From positions 1-11,629 of the forward strand of contig CAIYXH010000003.1 of NCBI GenBank assembly GCA_903930195.1: a stretch of DNA of 11,629 nucleotides, written 5' to 3'. Below are positions 5,900 to 11,564 of this stretch, one piece after another. How positions within the stretch are numbered: the stretch's first letter is position 1; each line of letters begins with the position of its first letter. Made by a program: the position numbers and the translations under genes. This stretch comes from an uncultured Actinomycetes bacterium (lineage in GTDB: Bacteria; Actinomycetota; Thermoleophilia; Gaiellales; Gaiellaceae). The notes under the pieces were generated by a model. That model was not told where the DNA came from. It did no database searches and worked only from the letters and a program-made list of their open reading frames with translations.

Positions 5900-7792
5900 A
5901 TGGCCCGCAAGCTGCCCGGTCTCAAGCGGGAGCTGACGGCGACGTCGCTGTTCTCGGTCGCCTACGGCGAGATCGCCTCCTCGATCTACTTCGCGCTCGG
6001 GGTGATCGCCCTGCACGCGGTTGGGTTCACGCCGCTCGTGCTGCTCGGGACGGGCCTGCTCTTCCTGCTCGTCGCGCTCTCGTACGCGGAAGCGACCTCG
6101 GCGCTCCCCGAGACCGGCGGCGCGGCGACGTTCGTGCGCCGCAGCCTGAACGACCTCGCCGGCTTCATGACCGGCTGGGCGCTCTTCCTCGACTACCTGA
6201 TCGTGATCGCCCTCTCGGCGCTCTTCATGCCGCACTACCTCGCGGCGGCGCTGCAGATCGACGCGCTCAACCGAAACCCGTGGGACGTCGTCGTCGCGGT
6301 CGCCTCGATCGTGATCGTCGCCGCGATCCGGCTCGTGAAGCGGCCGTCGCTCTACACCCTGGGCATCCTGATCCCGGCGCTCGACGTGCTCTCGCAGGTC
6401 GTGCTGATCGGCTTCGGTCTCGTGCTCGTCTTCTCGCCGCACGCGCTCACGCACGGCACCTCGCTCGGCCACACGCCGACCGTGCACTCGCTCCTCTTCG
6501 CGATCCCGCTCGCGATGCTCGCCTACACGGGCCTCGAGACCGTCGCGAACCTCGCCGAGGAAGCGCGCCGCCCGGGCGTCGATCTCCCGCGCTCGCTCTT
6601 CACCGCGATCGGCACCGTCGTCACCGCGTATGTCGCGATCTCCGTGGTCGCGCTCTCGGCGTTCCCCGGCCCGAACACGAAGCTCGGCACCGTCTATCTC
6701 CGGGCGCCGCTCGTCGGCGTCGCGGACCAGATCCGCAGCCAGGTGCCGACGCCCCTCGGCGACACGATCCGCTTCGTCGTCGGCGCGACCGGCGCCCTGA
6801 TCCTGCTCGCGGCGGTGACGACGTCGATCTCGGGCTTCTCGCGCCTCGCGTACTCCCTCGGCGAGCACGGCCAGCTCCCGCGCGCCTTCGGCCGCCTGCA
6901 TCGGCGGACGCTCGTCTCGCCGCAGGCGATCATCAGCGTCACCGTCATCTCGAGCGGGATCGTGATCGCCACCGCGTTCTTCCGCCGTGACGTCATCTTC
7001 CTCGCGAGCGTCTTCTCGTTCGGCGTGCTGCTCGCGTTCACGGCGGCGCAGCTCGCGGTGATCCGGCTGCGCTTCGTCGAGCCCGACCTGCCGCGCCCCT
7101 ACCGCACACCGTTCAACGTGCGGATCCGCGGCGCCGACGTGCCGGTGCCGGCGATCCTCGGCTCGATCCTGACGTTCTCGATCTGGATCCTCGCGATGGT
7201 GACGCACCCCGGCGCGCGCTACGCCGGCCCCGCCTGGCTCGCGGTCGGCCTGGTGATCTACGTGGCCGTCCGCCGCTCCCACGGCGACGGCCTGACCCAG
7301 CGCGTCGTCGCCGCCGACGAGACGCGCTTCGACGTGCCGCACTTCCGCCGGATCCTCGTGCCGATGAAGCTCGGCGTGATCGGCGAGGAGATGTCCGCCA
7401 CCGCGGTCAAGCTCGCCGCCGAGCACGGCGCCGCGATCGAGATGCTCTACGTGATCCGCGTGCCGCTCGAGCTCTCGGTCGACGCGCCGATGCTCGAAGA
7501 GGAGGAGGCCGGCCAGGAGGCGCTCAAGGAGGCCTGGGCCATCGGCCACGACTACGGGGTCGAGGTGACCGGCAGCACCGTCCGTGCGCGCGCGATCGGG
7601 CGTGCGATCGTCGACCACGCGCTCGAGACCGACGTCGACCTGATCGTCCTCGGCTCCTCGCCGCGCTGGCGCCGCCAGTCGCGTTTCTTCTCGCCGACGG
7701 TCGACTTCGTGCTTCGCCAGGCGCCGTGCGAGGTGTTGATCGTCGCGTTCCCGCAGCATGTCCTCGACGAGGAGATGGACGACGAGGAGTAG
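5900..7792 (+). CDS. APC-superfamily transporter fused to a C-terminal universal stress protein domain (copy 2)
   Basis: 630 residues, a full-length paralogue of copy 1. Membrane part about 15-460: TM1 motif YGEIASSIY (22-30), and TM6 YTGLETVANLAEEA (209-222) followed by P230. Shared landmarks include SALFMPHYL (106-114; copy 1 has SAFFVPHYL). The TM1 residue after YG is Glu24, where copy 1 has Asn27 and Kup proteins have Asp, so the ion-binding chemistry of the copies may differ. The C-terminal USP domain runs from about 482 (FRRILVPM) to 616. Its nucleotide loop is degenerate (G585, then no second Gly, ending SPT at 598-600), so canonical ATP binding is doubtful. The last residues, from about 622, are strongly acidic. 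It starts three bases after the small membrane gene. The substrate could be an amino acid or K+; the RCK genes downstream favour K+, by inference. Confidence 0.88.
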   Translation: MARKLPGLKRELTATSLFSVAYGEIASSIYFALGVIALHAVGFTPLVLLGTGLLFLLVALSYAEATSALPETGGAATFVRRSLNDLAGFMTGWALFLDYLIVIALSALFMPHYLAAALQIDALNRNPWDVVVAVASIVIVAAIRLVKRPSLYTLGILIPALDVLSQVVLIGFGLVLVFSPHALTHGTSLGHTPTVHSLLFAIPLAMLAYTGLETVANLAEEARRPGVDLPRSLFTAIGTVVTAYVAISVVALSAFPGPNTKLGTVYLRAPLVGVADQIRSQVPTPLGDTIRFVVGATGALILLAAVTTSISGFSRLAYSLGEHGQLPRAFGRLHRRTLVSPQAIISVTVISSGIVIATAFFRRDVIFLASVFSFGVLLAFTAAQLAVIRLRFVEPDLPRPYRTPFNVRIRGADVPVPAILGSILTFSIWILAMVTHPGARYAGPAWLAVGLVIYVAVRRSHGDGLTQRVVAADETRFDVPHFRRILVPMKLGVIGEEMSATAVKLAAEHGAAIEMLYVIRVPLELSVDAPMLEEEEAGQEALKEAWAIGHDYGVEVTGSTVRARAIGRAIVDHALETDVDLIVLGSSPRWRRQSRFFSPTVDFVLRQAPCEVLIVAFPQHVLDEEMDDEE

Positions 7793-7794
7793 AA

Positions 7795-7832
7795 GAGGTC
7801 GGCGCGTCTCCGGACTCGGCTACGCTGACCTC
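7795..7832 (+). promoter_or_regulatory. Imperfect inverted repeat / hairpin before the RCK operon
   Basis: GAGGTCGGCG (7795-7804) pairs with CGCTGACCTC (7823-7832): ten pairs including one G-U wobble, with an 18-base loop that can itself pair (GTC 7806-7808 / GAC 7813-7815). It begins two bases after the second transporter's stop and ends 16 bases before the proposed CTG start. A possible -10 (TACGCT, 7821-7826) lies in the 3' arm. It could be a terminator, an attenuator, or an operator for the RCK genes; the sequence does not decide. Confidence 0.45.
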
Positions 7833-7848
7833 AGATCAAGGTGGTTCC

Positions 7849-8262
7849 CTGAAAGTAATCGTCATCGGGTGCGGACGTGTTGGCAGCTCCGTCGCCCTTC
7901 AACTGCGGCAGGCCGGCTGGGACGTAGCCGTCGTCGACGAGCACGAAGACGCGTTCGGGCGACTAGGCGACGACTGGGCCGGGGAGTTCCGTGTCGGTCA
8001 TGGCATGGATATCCCCCTGCTTCGCGACGCCGGGATCGAGGACGCCGACGCCGTTGTCGTGACGACCGATGGTGACAACTCGAACATCGTGATCGGCCAG
8101 ATCGCCCAAAAGCAGTTCAAGGTTCCCTCGGTCGTCGTGCGCGTACTCGACCCGGCCCGGGCGGAGTTCTTCCGCACCCGCGGCCTCAACGTCGTCTGCC
8201 CGACCTCGAGCGCGATCGCCGGCCTCACCGACGCCGTCCTCTCCGTGGGAGCGACTGCCTGA
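7849..8262 (+). CDS. TrkA/KtrA-type RCK N-domain protein, no C-domain, probable CTG start
   Basis: 137 residues: one Rossmann RCK_N domain with the dinucleotide loop GCGRVG (7-12), acidic D30 at the end of strand beta-2 and TTDGDNSN (72-79). The chain stops after the N-domain (VGATA), so the RCK_C domain of standard TrkA subunits is missing. RCK_N proteins bind NAD(H) or adenine nucleotides and gate K+ transporters from the cytoplasmic face. The start is unusual. Homology begins exactly at KVIVIGCG, and the codon before it is CTG (7849). The frame has no ATG, GTG or TTG back to 7726, which lies inside the preceding transporter. AAGGTGG (7838-7844) four bases upstream fits a ribosome binding site. 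The TGA overlaps the next ATG by one base. Probably the counterpart of mycobacterial CeoB, but shorter. Confidence 0.85.
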   Translation: MKVIVIGCGRVGSSVALQLRQAGWDVAVVDEHEDAFGRLGDDWAGEFRVGHGMDIPLLRDAGIEDADAVVVTTDGDNSNIVIGQIAQKQFKVPSVVVRVLDPARAEFFRTRGLNVVCPTSSAIAGLTDAVLSVGATA

Positions 8263-8924
8263 TGTACCTCCTGATTGCAGGCGGCGGCAAGGTCGGCTCC
8301 AACCTCGCCCGGACGCTGATCCGCTCCGGCCACGAGGTGACCCTGATCGAGCAGCGCCCGCCGACCTTCGAGAAGCTCGAGGCCGAGTTCGAGCACCAGG
8401 TGCACAAGGGCGACGCCACCGAGCTCTTCGTCCTCGAGCGCGCCGGGATCAAGCGGCCGCCGGACGTCGTCGTGGCAGTCACCGGTGACGACGAGGACAA
8501 CCTCGTCATCTGCCAGCTCGCTCGCGACCTCTACGGCGTCGAGGCCGTGATCGCCCGGGTCAACGACCCGCGCAACCAGCAGTACTTCGACCTGCTCGGC
8601 ATCTCCTCGACGGTCTCCGCGACCGCCTCGATCATGGGTCTGATCGAGCACGAGGTGCCGGAGCACGGGCTGATCCACCTGCTCGAGCTGCGCAAGGAGA
8701 ACCTCGAGATCGTCGAGATCACCGTCGGTGAGAAGGCGGCCTGCCACGGCAAGCCGCTCCACCAGGTGCAGTTCCCGGTCGGTGCCCGCGTGATCTCCGT
8801 CGTCCGCGACGGCAAGGCCGAGACGCCGGACGATGCGATGCAGCTCGTCGCCGGCGACTCCGTGCTCGCGATCCTCGAGCCGGGCCAGGAAGACGAGCTC
8901 CGCCGCGCGCTCGTCCGCGAATAG
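8262..8924 (+). CDS. TrkA/KtrA-type K+ uptake regulator with RCK_N and RCK_C domains
   Basis: 220 residues. RCK_N at about 1-125: GGGKVG (7-12) binds the dinucleotide phosphates, E30 ends strand beta-2, and TGDDEDN (74-80) and NDPRNQ (101-106) are typical of TrkA. RCK_C at about 140-218 is the ligand-sensing dimerisation domain. The protein is cytoplasmic and expected to assemble in a ring, probably with the preceding RCK_N-only protein; the genes overlap by one base (TGATG), giving coupled translation and balanced amounts. The arrangement of two adjacent RCK genes resembles ceoB-ceoC of mycobacteria, which I recall lying next to an APC-type membrane protein. No TrkH, TrkG or KtrB gene is visible, so the membrane partner is either the APC-USP transporters upstream or a channel encoded elsewhere. 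Family call firm; partner inferred. Confidence 0.92.
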   Translation: MYLLIAGGGKVGSNLARTLIRSGHEVTLIEQRPPTFEKLEAEFEHQVHKGDATELFVLERAGIKRPPDVVVAVTGDDEDNLVICQLARDLYGVEAVIARVNDPRNQQYFDLLGISSTVSATASIMGLIEHEVPEHGLIHLLELRKENLEIVEITVGEKAACHGKPLHQVQFPVGARVISVVRDGKAETPDDAMQLVAGDSVLAILEPGQEDELRRALVRE

Positions 8925-8948
8925 CCAGAACCTGAACGGCTAACCCGA

Positions 8949-8966
8949 AGAGCCCAAAAAGGCTCT
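8949..8966 (+). terminator. Short hairpin after the RCK operon
   Basis: AGAGCC (8949-8954) pairs perfectly with GGCTCT (8961-8966) around a CAAAAA loop, 25 bases after the second RCK gene's stop. There is no U-tract, and its 3' arm touches the next gene's -10 box. It may be a weak terminator or part of the promoter architecture. Confidence 0.4.
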
Positions 8967-8982
8967 ACCCTGGGTAGCGGTG
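8965..8982 (+). promoter_or_regulatory. -10 box inside a 13-bp palindrome at the leaderless start of the MprF-like gene
   Basis: TACCCT (8966-8971) fits TANNNT and is followed by eight bases and then GTG at 8980, with no ribosome binding site, as expected of a leaderless start. The box lies inside CTACCC-T-GGGTAG (8965-8977), a perfect 6-bp inverted repeat around one base. That is the form and place of a repressor operator covering the -10 and the start point. Confidence 0.5.
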
Positions 8983-10539
8983 CGCCGGATCGATCCACCA
9001 CGTCTCGTCGCGGCCACGACCGCTGCAATTGCCCTCGTCGGGATCGTCTCCGTCCTGACCCCCGAGATGGCGAACCGCAGCGATCTCGTGCGCGGCGTGC
9101 TCCCGCAGAACTGGCTCGACTATGCGCGGACGCTGACGCTCGCCGTCAGCCTCGGCCTGCTCTGGCTCTCGCGCGGGCTCGCGCGGCGCAAGCGCCGCGC
9201 CTGGCAGCTCGCCGTCGTGCTCGTCATCGCCTCGACGCTGACGCACCTCGCGAAGGGGCTCGACTTCGAAGAGTCCGCCGGGTCGCTGCTCGTGCTCGCC
9301 TTCCTGCTGAAGACGCGCCGTGAGTTCGTCGCGCCGGGAGATCCGACCTCGGTCTGGCCGCTGCTGCAAGTAGCGATCGGCCTCTGCGTCGTCGGCCCGA
9401 TCCTCTGGCTCCACGCCGACGGCATCACCGCCTCGAACGACCGTCTCGACGACACCGCCTCGCTGCTGATGGGCGCGCTCGCGATCCGTGGCTTCTTCCT
9501 CTGGCTGCGCCCGATCGCCGAACGTGCGCGCCATATCCCCGCCGACCGTCGCCGGGCCGAGCAGCTCGTGCAGGAGCACGGGAGCGACAGCCTCGCATAC
9601 TTCTCGCTGCGCGGCGACAAGTCGCGGTTCTTCTCGGCGAGCGGCAGCTCGTTCCTTGCCTACCGCGTCGTCGCGGGGACGGCGATCATCGGCGGCGATC
9701 CGATCGGCGATCCCGCGGAGCGCGTCGACCTGCTGAAGGAGTTCCGCCGCGTGGCCCGCGCGAAGGCGTGGCGCGTCGCGGTCGCGGGCGCGAGCGCCGA
9801 GATGCTCGCCGACTACGCCGAGCTCGGCTTCAAGTCGATCTACCTGGGTGACGAGGCGTTCGTGAACCCGGAGACCTTCTCGCTCGAGGGCCGGCAGATC
9901 CGCAAGGTGCGCCAGTCGGTGAGCCGCCTCGCGAAGGCCGGCTACCGCGTCCAGCTGATGCGGCCGGACGAGGCTGACGAGGCGATGCGCGCCGAGCTGC
10001 GCTCGGTCTCCGAGGAGTGGCGGGGCAACTGGCCGGAGCGCGGCTTCGCGATGGCGATGGACGCGCTCTTCGTCTACTCGGACACGCTGCTCGCGGTCGC
10101 GACAGACGCAGACGGCCACGTCGGCGGCTTCATCCAGCTCGTCCCGGCGCCCGCCTGCGCGGGCTACTCGCTCGCGTCGATGCGCCGCCGCCGCGAGACG
10201 CCGAACGGCCTGATGGAGTTCCTGATCGTCGAGACGATCGACTGGGCGAAGGGGAACGGCGTTCGCGAGATCTCGCTCAACTTCTCGGTGTTCGCCGAGT
10301 ACCTGCGCGCCGACTGCGGCCTGTTGCGGACGCTGCTCCTCAAGGGCGACCGGCTCTTCCAGCTCGAGCGGCTGCACAGCTTCAACCGCAAGTTCTTCCC
10401 CGAGTGGCGGCGCCGCTACTTCTGCTTCGAGCGCTGGACGGATCTCCCGCTCGCGGGCTTCGCCTACCTGCACGTCGAGTCGCTGCTCACGCCGCCCGGC
10501 CCCTGGGCGAAGCAGAGCACCGACCTCTCCGCCCGCTAG
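8980..10539 (+). CDS. DUF2156 / MprF-like aminoacyl-phosphatidylglycerol synthase, membrane-anchored
   Basis: 519 residues. About six membrane segments come first (roughly 9-27, 47-64, 75-92, 98-110, 126-145, 159-177). A cytoplasmic catalytic domain of the lysyl-phosphatidylglycerol synthase (C-terminal MprF) type follows from about 195: LAYFSLRGDKSRFFS (205-219), AYRV...GGDPIGDP (227-245), LEGRQIRKVRQ (302-312), NGLMEFLIVETI (409-420), ISLNFSVFAE (431-440) and FNRKFFPEWRRRY (468-480). These enzymes move an amino acid from charged tRNA to phosphatidylglycerol, making the membrane more cationic and protecting against antimicrobial peptides and acid. The closest layout is the N-terminal half of actinobacterial LysX, but the lysyl-tRNA synthetase half is absent, so it must use tRNA charged elsewhere. 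The amino acid cannot be read from the sequence. The GTG at 8980 was chosen for its upstream promoter and basic start MRRID. It converges on the HAD-like gene with overlapping stops. Confidence 0.87.
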   Translation: MRRIDPPRLVAATTAAIALVGIVSVLTPEMANRSDLVRGVLPQNWLDYARTLTLAVSLGLLWLSRGLARRKRRAWQLAVVLVIASTLTHLAKGLDFEESAGSLLVLAFLLKTRREFVAPGDPTSVWPLLQVAIGLCVVGPILWLHADGITASNDRLDDTASLLMGALAIRGFFLWLRPIAERARHIPADRRRAEQLVQEHGSDSLAYFSLRGDKSRFFSASGSSFLAYRVVAGTAIIGGDPIGDPAERVDLLKEFRRVARAKAWRVAVAGASAEMLADYAELGFKSIYLGDEAFVNPETFSLEGRQIRKVRQSVSRLAKAGYRVQLMRPDEADEAMRAELRSVSEEWRGNWPERGFAMAMDALFVYSDTLLAVATDADGHVGGFIQLVPAPACAGYSLASMRRRRETPNGLMEFLIVETIDWAKGNGVREISLNFSVFAEYLRADCGLLRTLLLKGDRLFQLERLHSFNRKFFPEWRRRYFCFERWTDLPLAGFAYLHVESLLTPPGPWAKQSTDLSAR

Positions 10540-10940
10540 AGCTCGTCGAGCGAGCGCACGACGCGGGCGTCGGGCCCGAGCGTCGCGAGCAGGCGCTCGA
10601 GGGCGCCTGGCCCTGCTTCCAGCGCCTCGATCCGGCGTGCGGCCCCGAGGTGCGCGACGGCGATCTCGGCGAGCTCCTGCGGCGCGTCGGTGAAGACGCC
10701 GATCCTGACGCCGTCTGCCTGCAGGCGGCGCAGCGCCGCGGTTGCCGGCGCGCTCGTGCGGAGGTAGACGGGCGCGTGGTCGGAGGCGAAGCGCGTGAGC
10801 AGCACCCGCCAGTTCGGCAGCTCCTCGTCGAGCCGCTCCGGGTCGATCTGCGCGCGGCGCGAGACGTCGACGAGCCAGGCGTCGAACAGCGGCCTCGTGT
10901 CGCCGAGGACGCCGTCGAGCTCGATCGCGATCGCGGTCAC
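10536..10940 (-). CDS. Short HAD-like protein with the catalytic nucleophile replaced
   Basis: 134 residues, well below the 200 or more of most HAD phosphatases. The N-terminus AIELDGVLGDT (5-15) aligns with HAD motif I (DxDGxLxDS), but the nucleophile position is Glu7, with Asp9 kept. IGVFTDAP (80-87) looks like motif II with Thr84. A motif III lysine and the motif IV acidic pair are not evident in the remaining 47 residues. An Asp-phosphoenzyme mechanism is therefore unlikely as read; it may be a binding or regulatory pseudo-enzyme. The GTG at 10940 lies behind a TAGATT box. It follows the phosphatase gene by nine bases on the same strand, so it may share a role with it. The stop overlaps the convergent MprF-like gene's stop. 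HAD relationship moderately sure; function unknown. Confidence 0.7.
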   Translation of the reverse strand: MTAIAIELDGVLGDTRPLFDAWLVDVSRRAQIDPERLDEELPNWRVLLTRFASDHAPVYLRTSAPATAALRRLQADGVRIGVFTDAPQELAEIAVAHLGAARRIEALEAGPGALERLLATLGPDARVVRSLDEL

Positions 10941-10952
10941 GGCCTGAATCTA
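10938..10952 (-). promoter_or_regulatory. -10 box for a leaderless GTG start of the HAD-like gene
   Basis: On the minus strand TAGATT (10952-10947) is followed by six bases and GTG (10940-10938). This is the same box and spacing as at the first APC-USP gene. Its first three bases are the TAG stop of the preceding phosphatase gene. It may give the HAD-like gene its own leaderless transcript inside the leftward operon. Confidence 0.45.
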
Positions 10953-11564
10953 GAGATAGCTCGGCAACCGGTCTGCATTGAGCAGCCGCACCACGGAGTT
11001 GCCGTCGAGACAGTCGACGACGCTGATGCTCGCGGCTGCGACCGAGAGGCGGAAGAGCTCGGTCGGATCCATGCCGAGCGCGCGGGCGAGCTGCGTGCGG
11101 AGGACGCCGGCGTGCGCGACGACGAGGACGGTCTCGCCGGGATGGCGCTCGATGATCGCGTCGAGCGCGCGGTGGGCCCGCTCGGAGAGCTCCGCGTAGC
11201 TCTCGCCGCCCGGGAAGTGGAATCCGGCGGGGACGGTCGTCCAGAAGAAGAAGCCCGGGTGGCGCGCCTCGACCTCGTCCCAGGTGAGGCCTTCGAGCTC
11301 GCCGACGTCGATCTCGGCGAGGTCGTCGACGACGACCGGGTCGAGTGAGAGCCGCGCCGCGATCGGGCGGGACGTGTCGAGCGCCCGGCGGAGGGAGCTC
11401 GAGTAGATGGCAGCCGGCTCGAGGTGCGCCAACGTCTCGGCGAGCGCCGCGGTCTGCTCGACACCGTGGGGTGAGAGTCCGCAGTCGGTGCGGCCGTAAC
11501 AGCGGTCGCGCACGGACGCGTCGGGCTCCGCGTGGCGGACGAGGACGATCCGCGTCGCGATCAC
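10950..11564 (-). CDS. Histidine phosphatase, probable alpha-ribazole phosphatase (CobC-like)
   Basis: 204 residues of the phosphoglycerate-mutase-like branch. VLVRHAEP (7-14) holds the RH motif with the phosphorylated His11. CYGRTDCGLS (22-31) resembles the YGxxDxxLS segment of CobC proteins. SSSLRRALDTS (55-65) carries a phosphate-binding Arg, Glu84 is the likely proton donor region, FPGGESYAELSERA (117-130) is typical, and His151 (VVAHAGV) completes the pocket. A CobC enzyme removes the phosphate from alpha-ribazole-5'-phosphate, or from the cobalamin phosphate, late in B12 assembly. The function rests mainly on context: the GTG at 11564 overlaps by four bases (GTGA) the stop of a gene whose tail resembles CobS. 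A general histidine phosphatase or a phosphoglycerate mutase homologue is the alternative. Cytoplasmic. Confidence 0.88.
   Translation of the reverse strand: MIATRIVLVRHAEPDASVRDRCYGRTDCGLSPHGVEQTAALAETLAHLEPAAIYSSSLRRALDTSRPIAARLSLDPVVVDDLAEIDVGELEGLTWDEVEARHPGFFFWTTVPAGFHFPGGESYAELSERAHRALDAIIERHPGETVLVVAHAGVLRTQLARALGMDPTELFRLSVAAASISVVDCLDGNSVVRLLNADRLPSYL

Noticed and set aside
5600..7759. A 719-codon open frame on the minus strand opposite copy 2 of the APC-USP transporter.
   Set aside because: The product is a featureless mix of Asp, Glu, Arg and His with no domain. It is the antisense shadow of a GC-biased gene whose plus-strand protein is clearly a transporter.
3710..7792. Calling the two APC-USP proteins plain amino acid permeases.
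   Set aside because: The fold supports the APC superfamily, but the Kup-like TM1 motif and the RCK genes next door make the substrate uncertain, so no substrate is stated in the calls.
7726..7848. A 5' extension of the first RCK gene starting at the ATG at 7726.
   Set aside because: The extension lies mostly inside the end of the upstream transporter in another frame, would add about 41 residues of Arg-rich sequence before the Rossmann fold, and RCK_N proteins start at the first beta strand. The CTG at 7849 fits better.
8965..10473. A 502-codon minus-strand open frame opposite the MprF-like gene.
   Set aside because: Antisense shadow; the plus strand carries a multi-motif DUF2156 protein with a matching promoter.
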